Positions 13,977-21,735 of a DNA stretch of 30,801 nt are shown here, in pieces (positions within the stretch are counted from its first letter, which is position 1; each line of letters opens with the position of its first letter). A program made the position numbers and the translations under genes. The notes under the pieces were generated by a model that ran no database searches, was not told the DNA's origin, and worked only from the letters and a program-made list of their open reading frames with translations. This stretch comes from a virus, in IMG/VR virus record IMGVR_UViG_3300034073_003124, positions 1-30,801 of that record. One strand, given 5' to 3'.

Positions 13977-14357
13977 ATGTCAGTAGGTTCACATAACAAC
14001 GAACAAGTTCTCAAGAACACTTCAGATCAATATTCAATTCTGATCTCTAAGACGTTCGGTGATAACATAAACGAAGATCATGTTGTGAAGACAGCAGTTG
14101 CGCTGAAATCCATCAAGAGAATTCAGTGGTGTACTACATCAGACGTTACTGTTGAGTTGAAGTTTTCTGGCATCCTACCAGCAAACAACAAAACCATCAT
14201 GCAGCTTTCCAACACTGGAGAATTTGTTTTCGATGGAATGAGTCAGTCTGATTCGTTGAAAATCGACAGAACAATTTTCAACGGTCTGTTGGCAATTTCA
14301 ACTCACAACGTCAAAGAAGGCGCTGGATACACCATCGTTGTTTCTGGTACTAAATAA
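13977..14357 (+). CDS. hypothetical head-cluster protein between gp20 and the gp68-position gene
   Basis: A 126-residue protein that reads as all-beta (YSILISKTF, VKTAVALKSIKRIQWCTT, VTVELKFSGILPANN, GAGYTIVVSGTK), much like a small virion decoration or fibre-type domain. I do not recognise it as T4 gp67, which is a short acidic core protein at this position in T4. GAGGAATAATAC gives the ribosome site, 10 bases after the gp20 stop. The late box CTAAATA for the next gene begins in its stop region. A structural role is inferred from position and fold appearance only. Confidence 0.75.
   Translation: MSVGSHNNEQVLKNTSDQYSILISKTFGDNINEDHVVKTAVALKSIKRIQWCTTSDVTVELKFSGILPANNKTIMQLSNTGEFVFDGMSQSDSLKIDRTIFNGLLAISTHNVKEGAGYTIVVSGTK
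14350..14356 (+). promoter_or_regulatory. candidate late promoter CTAAATA before the 14385 gene
   Basis: CTAAATA spans the end and stop of the 13977 gene and lies 28 bases before the ATG at 14385. Its spacing to the start matches that of the other late boxes here. Confidence 0.55.
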
Positions 14358-14384
14358 TTAAAACATCATTTGGATTAGGAACAT

Positions 14385-14918
14385 ATGAAAAGTTTTGTAG
14401 AAACATCTGACTCTCCATATCAGTTCAAGAAACTGATCGAGTCTACTTTGATGGAAAAGGCGCATAGGATTCTTTCCAACCAACAGTTCCAACAAGCCGC
14501 TGCGCTCGGGATGTTGGAGTATTGTGACGAACCAGACCAACAGAAACCGCAACTTGATTTCCACAAATTGATCAAGATGTTTTCTAACATTTCTGTTACT
14601 GATGATTTTGGAACCCATTCTTCTAAGGTCGTTGATAGACTTGATACCCATGCCGAAGAAGACGACGAGGAGTTCTTGAAAGCGTATAAAAAAGCTATTG
14701 GGCATGACCTACACAAAGACCCAGATTTTGCGCATTTCTTCGAGAGCGCCCAGCTAGACGAAGTCCACCCAGGATTCCAAGGGGAAAAAATTCCCCCAAA
14801 AAGAATACCAAGCGGAAAAGAAGTTGCTCCAAAAAGGGTCAACCCATTCCTTGGCAACAGAAAACAAATAACTCCTTCTGCTTCTTCGAAAACAAATTAT
14901 GGGATTGGGAGAAAATAA
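14385..14918 (+). CDS. prohead core protein candidate (gp68 position)
   Basis: A 177-residue, largely helical charged protein that sits where T4 has the core protein gp68, directly before gp21. The start MKSFVETSDSPYQF has AGGAACAT ahead. An LME|K at residues 22-24 fits the gp21 cleavage rule, as expected for a core component processed during maturation. The middle is acidic (HAEEDDEEFLKAYKKA) and the end is basic and Pro-rich (IPPKRIPSGKEVAPKRV), probably disordered. Its TAA overlaps the gp21 ATG (TAATG). The assignment is by position and composition, not by clear sequence similarity. Confidence 0.6.
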   Translation: MKSFVETSDSPYQFKKLIESTLMEKAHRILSNQQFQQAAALGMLEYCDEPDQQKPQLDFHKLIKMFSNISVTDDFGTHSSKVVDRLDTHAEEDDEEFLKAYKKAIGHDLHKDPDFAHFFESAQLDEVHPGFQGEKIPPKRIPSGKEVAPKRVNPFLGNRKQITPSASSKTNYGIGRK

Positions 14919-15562
14919 TGCTTCTAGTAGAATCTAACTACGACACTCAAGTCCTCACCGAAGGCGAAGGTTCTGGTAAAAACTGGAAGTTGAAAGGAAT
15001 TTTCATCCAAACAGAATGCGTCAACAGAAACCGCAGAATCTATCCAAACGCAGTTGTTGATCCACAAATTAACAGCTACATCAATGAGTATGTCAATTCA
15101 TCTCGTGCACTCGGCGAACTTGACCACCCAGAAACTCCGAGGATCGATTTGAACAGAGCTTCGCATCTAATCACTTCTATCTCTAGGGACGGAAATAATT
15201 ACATCGGCGAAGCCAGGATTCTAAACACTCCAACAGGTCAACTGGTTCGTGGTCTTCTAGAAGGTGGAGTCAAACTTGGTGTTTCTTCGAGAGGAATGGG
15301 TTCGGTGCAAGCCGATAGAAACGGTGTCAATGTAGTCCAAGGTGATTTCAAACTTGCTACCGTTGACATCGTATATCAACCTTCCGCTCCAGATGCTTTC
15401 GTTGAAGGATTGATGGAGAACGCTCAATTTGTGTGGGGTTCTGTTCACGAAGATGTTGAGTTTGTCCAATCACTCAAAGAGAAGATTCAAGAGACGAAGC
15501 TTGTTGACCTACAGGAAGCAAAGCTAGAGGCTTTCAGAGCGTTTGTTAAGAAATTTTCTTGA
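14918..15562 (+). CDS. 21: prohead core protease (gp21-like)
   Basis: A 214-residue serine protease; T4 gp21 has 212. It degrades the scaffold and trims capsid and internal proteins after (L/I)-x-E. Catalytic signatures are visible: GELDHPET with His70, and GVSSRGMGSV with the nucleophile Ser in SSR (residues 123-124). IYPNAVV and the YQPSAPDAFVEG segment near the end also match T4 gp21. Its ATG overlaps the upstream stop, so translation is coupled. This enzyme explains the short leaders ending in LxE or IxE seen on several other proteins in the window. Confidence 0.93.
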   Translation: MLLVESNYDTQVLTEGEGSGKNWKLKGIFIQTECVNRNRRIYPNAVVDPQINSYINEYVNSSRALGELDHPETPRIDLNRASHLITSISRDGNNYIGEARILNTPTGQLVRGLLEGGVKLGVSSRGMGSVQADRNGVNVVQGDFKLATVDIVYQPSAPDAFVEGLMENAQFVWGSVHEDVEFVQSLKEKIQETKLVDLQEAKLEAFRAFVKKFS

Positions 15563-15563
15563 A

Positions 15564-15570
15564 CTAAATA
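15564..15570 (+). promoter_or_regulatory. candidate late promoter CTAAATA for gp22
   Basis: CTAAATATATTAA begins one base after the gp21 stop and lies 35 bases before the gp22 start at 15606. Confidence 0.65.
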
Positions 15571-15605
15571 TATTAACGTAATTCAAAACCTTGTAGGAGA
15601 CATTA

Positions 15606-17405
15606 ATGAACATTGAAGAAATGTACCGCAAGATGAAGCTGGACGAGGCTGCTGGTAGCCGTTCTGCGGATTCTGACGTTGGTGATGCAAAGTCACCAGG
15701 AAAACTAAAAGACCAATTCACTTCTCAGCCTGGTGCAGCTAAACTTGGTGCAAAAGTTGCTGGCGGCGAAACTTCCCCAGAGAAACTTTCTGCTGATGGC
15801 AAACAGGCTTCTGAGCCAGGTTCTGCTGACGCTGGTCGTGCTTCTGTCAAAGGCAGAACAATGCCTTCTCACGATGGCAATCAAATACACGAACCAAATG
15901 CAGAAAACGCTGGTGTTTCTGTTTCTGACGTCCATGGTGACCAAGGCGAATTTGACGGCAAGCCAAAGACTGTTGTTTCTGACATGACCAAGAAAGATCT
16001 TGGTGAAGCTAGTTTGAATGAGAAAGGTGTTACTGGTTCGAATGGTATGCACACTAGCGCAGCAGTAGGAACAGTTCATAAACCTACAACCCCTCCTGGG
16101 AAAAAGCCTGAAGTTGGTGTACCCCATAAAGATCATGGTGGTGGAACTGTTACTCATTACCCAAAACTACCACAAAAAGCAAAGAAAGATGTTCCGCAAT
16201 CACACAAGCCTTCTGGTATGTTGGGCAAGATTAAGAGTGGAATTAAGAGTGCTTTGAGAATTGACAAAGCTTCTGTAGAAGAATTCTACTCTAACTTCAT
16301 CGCTGAATACGAAGCAGTTCTTGAAGAGAACGGCATCAATGAATATGATGAAGAAGAAGCCATCAATTTCTTCGTAGAGCAGTTTGGAGATCTCTTTGTT
16401 GAAGCCAAAGATGAAGACAAAGATGAAGACGAAGAAGACGAAAAGGATGAGTCCGAAGAAAAAGATGAAGACGAAAAGGACGATTTGAAAGAAGCTAGAA
16501 AGGAGGACAAAGTAGGTCTCACTGCTGGCATGACGCCCGATGAGAAAAAATACCACCGAGCGCATCTTAATATAGATCCATTAAGAGCAGGAAGAAAAAT
16601 AACAGGAAGGGCTGGTAAGGTAGCAAAACCAAATCTTCCTAAGGACATTCTTCCTACAACAGAATCTTTCCAATTCCAACTCTCCGACCAACTTGGTGGT
16701 CTGCTTGAGTCCGAAGGTCTCACCGACGAGTTCAAGACTCAGGCAACCACAATCTTCGAAGCGGCTGTCAATGCTGCTGCAAAAGGTCACATTGAGTCGA
16801 TTCAAGAGCAACTCCAAGAGCAGTATGAAACCGAAGTTGCTTCTTATAAAGAGAAACTTGATGAGCAAGTCGAAAAATATCTTGACTATGTCGTCGAAGA
16901 GTGGGTCAAGCAGAACAAACTGGCTGTAGAATCTGCTGCTCGTAACAACGTTGCAGAATCTTTCATGGCTCGCCTGAAAGACCTACTAGAAGAACATTAC
17001 GTCCAGCTTCCCGAAGAAAAGGCTGATCTGTACGAAAGCGAAGTGCAGCGTGCGGAAAGTCTAGAAGCTGAATTGAACGAATCTATCGAGGCTCAGCGTC
17101 AACTTGCTGAACAAGTGAAGCAACTGAACAAAAAACTTCAAGTTGAATCGTTTGTTAGAGACCTGAGTGAAGTTGAAGCTGAGAAGATCCGTGAACTTTC
17201 CGAGGGTGTCGAGTTCCAACCAGAAGGTTTCGCGGCGAAATTGAAGACTCTGAAAGAGAACTTCTTCCCAACTCGCAAAGCAGCTAGTTCGATGATTGTA
17301 GAAGACACTCCAATCGTAGAATCTGCTCCAGTACAGAAAGTTGCTCCAGTGATGGACAAGTACCTGTCTGTACTCGGGAAAATGGAATCGTTCAGCAAGA
17401 AATAA
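15606..17405 (+). CDS. 22: prohead scaffold protein (gp22-like), extended
   Basis: A 599-residue scaffold protein, more than twice the 269 residues of T4 gp22. The C-terminal part, from about residue 353 (TTESFQFQLSDQLGGLLESEG), carries the conserved helical scaffold region with ATTIFEAAVNAAAKGHIESI, YLDYVVEEWVKQNKLAVESA and FVRDLSEVEAEKIRELSEG. The N-terminus MNIEEMYRKMKLDEAAGS has an LDE|A site at 12-14. Residues 20-220 are low-complexity Gly, Ser, Lys, Pro-rich sequence. Residues about 265-298 are a nearly pure Asp/Glu/Lys tract. The extra regions may be core peptides released by gp21. AGGAGACATTA precedes the ATG. Confidence 0.88.
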   Translation: MNIEEMYRKMKLDEAAGSRSADSDVGDAKSPGKLKDQFTSQPGAAKLGAKVAGGETSPEKLSADGKQASEPGSADAGRASVKGRTMPSHDGNQIHEPNAENAGVSVSDVHGDQGEFDGKPKTVVSDMTKKDLGEASLNEKGVTGSNGMHTSAAVGTVHKPTTPPGKKPEVGVPHKDHGGGTVTHYPKLPQKAKKDVPQSHKPSGMLGKIKSGIKSALRIDKASVEEFYSNFIAEYEAVLEENGINEYDEEEAINFFVEQFGDLFVEAKDEDKDEDEEDEKDESEEKDEDEKDDLKEARKEDKVGLTAGMTPDEKKYHRAHLNIDPLRAGRKITGRAGKVAKPNLPKDILPTTESFQFQLSDQLGGLLESEGLTDEFKTQATTIFEAAVNAAAKGHIESIQEQLQEQYETEVASYKEKLDEQVEKYLDYVVEEWVKQNKLAVESAARNNVAESFMARLKDLLEEHYVQLPEEKADLYESEVQRAESLEAELNESIEAQRQLAEQVKQLNKKLQVESFVRDLSEVEAEKIRELSEGVEFQPEGFAAKLKTLKENFFPTRKAASSMIVEDTPIVESAPVQKVAPVMDKYLSVLGKMESFSKK

Positions 17406-17417
17406 TTTTACTTGATA

Positions 17418-17429
17418 CTAAATATAAAT
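17418..17429 (+). promoter_or_regulatory. candidate late promoter CTAAATATAAAT for gp23
   Basis: A combined CTAAATA / TATAAAT element lies between gp22 and gp23, 50-60 bases before the gp23 start. A separate strong late promoter for the most abundant head protein is expected. Confidence 0.7.
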
Positions 17430-17478
17430 TAGGTAACAAAACCTAGATTTTTTTCAAAAACTGAAGGAGAACGAAAAT

Positions 17479-18801
17479 ATGTTCACAAACTCTGAACTAA
17501 TCAATAAGTGGAAACCGCTTCTCGAAAGCGAAGCAGTTCCAGCTATTGAGGATTCATACCGTAAAGCTGTTACTGCTCGTCTTCTTGAGAACCAAGAAGT
17601 TGCTCAAGCATCGCAGCGCGAAGCCCTGAACGAAGATAATCCTATCAACGTAACTGGCAATGTTGCCAAGTACGATCCAGTGATGATCTCTCTCGTTCGT
17701 CGTTCTATGCCCAAGCTGATCGCTTATGATCTCTGCGGCGTTCAACCTATGACTGGTCCTACTGGTCTAATTTTCGCAATGCGCCCCAAGTACATTGCAA
17801 ACGGTGCTCTCGGCGCTGATGCGTTCTACAATGAGCCAAACAGCCAGTACACTGGTGACACTCCAGCTGATGCTCAAGGTCTTTCTATCTTCGACGGCAC
17901 CTACGGTCAAGGTATGGCTACTGCTAAAGCTGAACAGCTAAACGCTGGTGGTTCTAGCGATGACTTCCAAGACATGGGCTTCGAGATCGAGAAAGTTTCT
18001 GTTACTGCCAAGACTCGCGCCCTTCGCGCTCAGTACTCGGTAGAACTAACTCAAGACCTCAAGCAAATCCACGGTCTTGACGCTGAAACCGAACTTGCTG
18101 CCATTCTTTCTAGCGAAATCCTTGCTGAAATCAACCGTGAAGTGATCCGCACTCTTGCCAAGGTTGCTAAAGTTGGTGCCCAAAACACTGACCTAGTTGC
18201 AACTGGTTCTACCTCTCCTGGTTGGGGTGGTGTGAACGGCGCTGGTGGTATCTTCGACCTTAACACTGACTCTAACGGTCGTTGGGCTGTTGAGAAGTTC
18301 AAGGGTCTAATGTTCCAAATCGAGCGCGAAGCTAACCAGATCGCAAAAGAAACTCGTCGTGGCAAGGGCAACGTAATCCTCTGCTCTTCTGACGTTGCTT
18401 CTGCTCTTGCAATGGCTGGTCTACTTGACACTGGTCGTGGCATCCAAGGTGGAATGGCTCTTGATGTTGACCCTGCTGGCAACACCTATGCTGGTGTTCT
18501 AAACGGTCGCTACAAAGTGTATGTTGACCCCTACCACATCGGTGAGAACTTCATCGTTGTTGGCTATAAGGGTTCTAACGCTTATGACGCTGGTATGTTC
18601 TACGCTCCTTACATCCCACTCCAGATGTTCAAGACTGTAGACACCAACAGCTTCCAGCCTAAGATGGGCTTCAAAACCCGCTACGGAATGGTTGCCAACC
18701 CCTTCGCTGAAGGTACTGTCAAGGGCGCTGGTGCACTAAACGCAAACGCAAACGTCTACTACCGTAAGATGTTCGTTCGCAACCTAGCTGGTTCTGCCTA
18801 A
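17479..18801 (+). CDS. 23: major capsid protein (gp23-like)
   Basis: A 440-residue major capsid protein of the HK97 fold; T4 gp23 has 521 and cyanophage versions are nearer this length. VRRSMPKLIAYDLCGVQPMTGPTGLIFAMRPKY matches the T4 VRRAIPNLIAFDICGVQPM core region. The N-terminal propeptide would be removed by gp21; L50-N-E52 fits the rule and lies at roughly the right distance before the core. Codon use is strongly biased toward well-used C-ending codons, unlike the genes that follow, as expected for high expression. GGAGAACGAAAAT precedes the ATG. A strong terminator follows. Confidence 0.95.
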   Translation: MFTNSELINKWKPLLESEAVPAIEDSYRKAVTARLLENQEVAQASQREALNEDNPINVTGNVAKYDPVMISLVRRSMPKLIAYDLCGVQPMTGPTGLIFAMRPKYIANGALGADAFYNEPNSQYTGDTPADAQGLSIFDGTYGQGMATAKAEQLNAGGSSDDFQDMGFEIEKVSVTAKTRALRAQYSVELTQDLKQIHGLDAETELAAILSSEILAEINREVIRTLAKVAKVGAQNTDLVATGSTSPGWGGVNGAGGIFDLNTDSNGRWAVEKFKGLMFQIEREANQIAKETRRGKGNVILCSSDVASALAMAGLLDTGRGIQGGMALDVDPAGNTYAGVLNGRYKVYVDPYHIGENFIVVGYKGSNAYDAGMFYAPYIPLQMFKTVDTNSFQPKMGFKTRYGMVANPFAEGTVKGAGALNANANVYYRKMFVRNLAGSA

Positions 18802-18820
18802 TCGGTAGAGTTGGTTAGAT

Positions 18821-18847
18821 AAAAAGGAGCCGAAAGGCTCCTTTTTT
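18821..18847 (+). terminator. strong terminator after gp23
   Basis: AAAAAGGAGCC-GAAA-GGCTCCTTTTTT forms a perfect stem with a GNRA-type GAAA loop and a U tract. It closes the capsid operon 20 bases after the stop. Confidence 0.92.
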
Positions 18848-18855
18848 GTTTCTGG

Positions 18856-18862
18856 TTAAATA
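18856..18862 (+). promoter_or_regulatory. candidate late-type promoter TTAAATA for the hydrolase pair
   Basis: GGTTAAATAATATG lies just after the gp23 terminator and 35 bases before the first hydrolase start. It differs from CTAAATA at the first base, so it may be weaker. Confidence 0.45.
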
Positions 18863-18896
18863 ATATGTGTGATTTATTATTTTTGGAAGGTTTGCC

Positions 18897-19841
18897 ATGT
18901 TATGTAATAGTGAATTCTCTTCTTGTGATGGAAGTAAAATAAGATACACGAAAGTAGGAATCAACAAAAAGGGTAAAATATTTTTTGTCGGAGGTCTTTT
19001 CTCGAACAGAATAATGTGGGTTCCATTCTCGATCCCATTTCTAATGAGCCACGAATGCGTTCTAGTTGATATAAGAGGTCACGGATTTTCTGAAGACAAC
19101 TCGAAAATAGAAGACGATATTCTAGATCTCCATGCAAAAGACCTAGCAGAATTATTTGAAAGAGAGTGCGATTCTAACAATAACATAGTTGTTTCTCTTT
19201 CTCTTGGAGCAACAAACTTATTGAAATCCTCAGAATACTTCAATTTTAGCAAGATAAACAAAGCTATTTTTATAGAGCCTCCAATAGTAACACAAAAAGA
19301 CAAAGATAATCACTTAAAAAATCTTGGGACGGTTTACAGCAAGATTATAGAATCGAACGTCGAAAAGATACAAAAACAAAATATGTTACAGATATTTCAA
19401 GAGGCTAATGCGTTCTCAGAACTTCCTCTTTCCTGTAAAGAAATATCCGAACAATCCCTAGAGTTGATCTTTATAGTTGGATCTAAAGGTCTCAGAACTA
19501 GATTCCCTTTACTTAACAAGATTCCAAGTAAAGCAAGAATATTGATTATGAAGACTGCCTCGTTTACAGAATATAAATTTAACACATACTTCAAATTGGC
19601 TTCTGCCTTCTTCTCTAAAGAAGAAGACTATTCAGAATACCTAAAGAACATGCAAAACACTGAGACCCATTTTTTCCTTGGAATGAATAACCATTTTTTC
19701 AACAACGAAAGGAACATAGAAAGAATTCTTTCTTCCAAGAGAGATTCTGTAATAGTGAAATTCAAAAAGTCTGGTCACGACCTACAGTTGAACGAACCAA
19801 TAAAATTCCTAAAAGAGTTTTGGAATTCAATAAACGATTAG
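18897..19841 (+). CDS. alpha/beta-hydrolase-fold protein 1, probably degenerate
   Basis: A 314-residue paralogue of the next gene. Shared anchors are DGSKIRY, WVPF, DIRGHGFSE and the ending KSGHDLQLNEPIKFLKEF. In the alpha/beta-hydrolase plan the nucleophile elbow is SLSLG (100-104, Ser102) and the last His is H294. Two features look impaired: the oxyanion HG pair is replaced by GG (residues 32-33), and no clear acid residue precedes the final His (GMNNHFF where the sister has VGKKNRVFD). It may therefore bind a ligand or partner without full catalysis. GGAAGG precedes the ATG. The DNA is much more A+T-rich than gp23, suggesting acquisition. Substrate unknown. Confidence 0.75.
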   Translation: MLCNSEFSSCDGSKIRYTKVGINKKGKIFFVGGLFSNRIMWVPFSIPFLMSHECVLVDIRGHGFSEDNSKIEDDILDLHAKDLAELFERECDSNNNIVVSLSLGATNLLKSSEYFNFSKINKAIFIEPPIVTQKDKDNHLKNLGTVYSKIIESNVEKIQKQNMLQIFQEANAFSELPLSCKEISEQSLELIFIVGSKGLRTRFPLLNKIPSKARILIMKTASFTEYKFNTYFKLASAFFSKEEDYSEYLKNMQNTETHFFLGMNNHFFNNERNIERILSSKRDSVIVKFKKSGHDLQLNEPIKFLKEFWNSIND

Positions 19842-19850
19842 GGGGGGTTT

Positions 19851-20792
19851 ATGATACGCAACAAAAGTTTCAATTCTTTCGACGGAAGCGAAATACATTA
19901 CTCTATAATAGGAAATGGGAAAAAGAAAGTTTTTCTCGTACACGGTCTTCTTACTGACAGATTAACTTGGGTTCCATTCGCACTACTTCTTAGAAACAAA
20001 TATACATTCATAACTCTTGAGGTAAGGGGGCACGGATTATCTGAAAACAATAACGTTACATCATATACTGGACACGAGGATTGTGCCAGAGATTTGAGCA
20101 TACTTGCTTCTAATATTCTTGATTGGAAAAATGGAGAGAAAGCTATAGTTGCTGCAATATCTATGGGAAACGCAATAGCTTGGACAATGAAGCAAAAATT
20201 TGGAGACGAATGGGTAGAAAAATACATTGTTGTTGACCATTCTATAAGAATACAAGTTCCAGGATTTCCTGAGTCAAATGTATTCACTTCAAACAGCGAA
20301 GAGTTTTGGGATTGTGCTAATTACATAGCTGAAGAAATAAGAAAAAACCCAGAATACTACAAAAGAAAGTCTCTCTCAGATACAAATAAAGAAATTATAA
20401 AGAGAGCGAAAAGAGCTCACCATCTTGTTGCAGTTGAATCTGTTGTTAAGGGTGGAAGGTTTGATTTGGTAACTAAGTTCCCTTCTTGGATAGTTGATAA
20501 TGCTTTTATGGTAGCAACTAGATTGTACTCTACTTGGAGAAGTCAGTTCATAATAGGTAGTTCATACAGGGTAAAATCTGACTTCCAAGATATAGTCTCT
20601 TCTATAACTAAGCCTATGATATTCTTTGTTGGAAAGAAGAACAGAGTTTTCGATTGTGACTGGCAATTAAAGTGTATAAACGAAATAAAGCCAGAATCCA
20701 AAGTTTATAAATTCGAACACTCTGGTCACGAACTGATGCAAGCAGAGCCAATCAAATTCTTAAAGTGTTTCAAGGAAGCGTTGGATTCATGA
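19851..20792 (+). CDS. alpha/beta-hydrolase-fold protein 2, active-site residues intact
   Basis: A 313-residue protein with the full alpha/beta-hydrolase set: VFLVHGLLTDRLTW with the oxyanion HG at 31-32, EVRGHGLSE, nucleophile elbow AISMG (Ser104), a probable acid in VGKKNRVFDCDW, and catalytic H293 in EHSGHELMQ. There is no signal peptide, so it acts in the cytoplasm or is packaged. Family members include esterases, lactonases and haloperoxidases, and the substrate cannot be read from sequence. It lies 9 bases after its paralogue, with a G7 run as part of the ribosome site. Its stop overlaps the convergent deaminase stop at the palindrome TCATGA. Confidence 0.82.
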   Translation: MIRNKSFNSFDGSEIHYSIIGNGKKKVFLVHGLLTDRLTWVPFALLLRNKYTFITLEVRGHGLSENNNVTSYTGHEDCARDLSILASNILDWKNGEKAIVAAISMGNAIAWTMKQKFGDEWVEKYIVVDHSIRIQVPGFPESNVFTSNSEEFWDCANYIAEEIRKNPEYYKRKSLSDTNKEIIKRAKRAHHLVAVESVVKGGRFDLVTKFPSWIVDNAFMVATRLYSTWRSQFIIGSSYRVKSDFQDIVSSITKPMIFFVGKKNRVFDCDWQLKCINEIKPESKVYKFEHSGHELMQAEPIKFLKCFKEALDS

Positions 20793-21164
20793 CGTGTAGA
20801 TGACTTTCCCGATTTCGTATGTTTCGATTGCTCTCTGACACCCTTGACATGGCTTGGCAAGACCGTTGCAAGCCTCGCCATTAAGTTTTTTGCGCCGAAC
20901 TATATACAGTTCGGCTTTTTTCATTTCGACGCTGGAGAGGCGTTTTAGAGCCTTCTTGATGGCTGCGATTTCTGCGTGTAGGAATATGGCGTGTTCGTTT
21001 TTCGAGAACCTGGCTTGTAGCGGATCTGACTTGAGACTATTCACTCCAATAGAAATAATCTCTCCTCGATAAACAATTGCAGCTGCGATCCTGGCATTGC
21101 TGACAGGAATCGCAATATCGTCTGCAACGACCTCAAGGGTTTTTACGATAGATTCTGGAGTCAT
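20787..21164 (-). CDS. zinc-dependent cytidine/deoxycytidylate deaminase-like protein
   Basis: A 125-residue protein with the deaminase zinc site: H63-A-E65 in FLHAEIAAIKKA and PC106-Q-G-C109 in AKPCQGCQRAI. The fold and size fit the CDA/dCMP deaminase superfamily, which deaminates cytosine-containing nucleosides, nucleotides or bases. T4 dCMP deaminase is longer (193 residues), and the allosteric region of that enzyme is not evident, so the substrate is uncertain. A role in supplying thymidine precursors is likely. The gene is the last of the minus-strand early region and converges with the hydrolase pair, overlapping it by 6 bases. Confidence 0.8.
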   Translation of the reverse strand: MTPESIVKTLEVVADDIAIPVSNARIAAAIVYRGEIISIGVNSLKSDPLQARFSKNEHAIFLHAEIAAIKKALKRLSSVEMKKAELYIVRRKKLNGEACNGLAKPCQGCQRAIETYEIGKVIYTS

Positions 21165-21167
21165 TCT

Positions 21168-21175
21168 GATAAATA
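21168..21175 (+). promoter_or_regulatory. candidate late promoter GATAAATA
   Basis: GATAAATA on the plus strand lies 21 bases before a small 33-codon ORF at 21197. It differs from TATAAATA only in the first base, and the identical GATAAATA precedes the late-type gene at 24955. Confidence 0.4.
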
Positions 21176-21196
21176 AGGCGCAAAAGGATTGAGTTT

Positions 21197-21298
21197 ATGA
21201 AAATGTTTATAGAATTTGTTCGGACAATTATTTTCTTGGTAAAGTACGAACTACACATAGTGGAAAGATCGAGACAAGCTAAGAAACACTGCTTGTAG
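21197..21298 (+). CDS. possible 33-residue membrane peptide
   Basis: ATG at 21197 follows AGGATTGAGTTT. The peptide MKMFIEFVRTIIFLVKYELH and a basic tail would fit one short membrane-associated helix. It is the only plus-strand ORF in a minus-strand region and has the late-like box GATAAATA upstream. Its size and isolation keep confidence low. Confidence 0.35.
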   Translation: MKMFIEFVRTIIFLVKYELHIVERSRQAKKHCL

Positions 21299-21348
21299 AT
21301 TCAATTCTGCCTGGCGACCAATTTATATCGCATTGCAGATTCTTCTCC

Positions 21349-21537
21349 TTACAAAGTTACGTTCTTACGTCGAATCTCAACAAAGTACGTGTGTTCGTTA
21401 TAGTCCTTTGGAGCAATGTCAGGAGCAAACTCCCATTTCCAGAAGTCCCCCATTCTAAGACCTTTGTCGCTAGGAAGATACAGAACTCGCCTGTATCCTA
21501 CCCAGAGCATGAATTTTCGGAAGTAATAAAACAACAT
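21349..21537 (-). CDS. small hypothetical protein
   Basis: A 62-residue aromatic-rich protein starting MLFYYFRKFMLWVGYRR. The N-terminal 15 residues could associate with membrane, but Arg and Lys are interspersed, so a true membrane span is doubtful. The start follows the upstream stop by 6 bases, and GGGAGGTATG lies upstream. It ends the 21349-23510 run of minus-strand genes. No family is recognised. Confidence 0.6.
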   Translation of the reverse strand: MLFYYFRKFMLWVGYRRVLYLPSDKGLRMGDFWKWEFAPDIAPKDYNEHTYFVEIRRKNVTL

Positions 21538-21543
21538 TATGAA

Positions 21544-21732
21544 TCATACCTCCCTAATTATTTCAATGTTCTGCCCCATAGACATTTTATGCGATACACA
21601 TTCAACACAAATATATTTGAACTTCTGGTCAACTATAGCGTAGGTTTCTAGTTCGTGATGCATTTCTTCGCAATAGTGACAGAGAATCTTGACTCTGCTG
21701 CGTGAATCGAGGTTTACTTGTCTTACTTTCAT
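21544..21732 (-). CDS. small zinc-binding protein
   Basis: A 62-residue protein with C18-H-Y-C21 and C42-V-E-C45 pairs, plus H25/H26 and H48, forming a zinc-ribbon or treble-clef-like pattern. Its role is unknown; such small early phage proteins often bind nucleic acids or host proteins. The ATG lies 3 bases after the previous stop, and the upstream GGGAAGTG is a modest ribosome site. Confidence 0.65.
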   Translation of the reverse strand: MKVRQVNLDSRSRVKILCHYCEEMHHELETYAIVDQKFKYICVECVSHKMSMGQNIEIIREV

Positions 21733-21735
21733 ATG

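Noticed and set aside
16200-16735. Long minus-strand frames opposite the acid-rich part of gp22, including a poly-Ser frame
   Set aside because: The low complexity is the complement of GAA/GAC-rich codons. There is no ribosome site, and the plus-strand scaffold is certain.
17430-17452. AGGT...ACCT mini-hairpin followed by a T run before gp23, as a terminator
   Set aside because: The stem is only 4-5 bp and it lies immediately below the gp23 late promoter, so it would cut off the capsid gene. It is probably chance in A/T-rich sequence.
10015-18801. Possible tRNA genes or introns in the structural block
   Set aside because: No cloverleaf or GTTCRA-type arm was noticed, and the structural genes read through without interruption.
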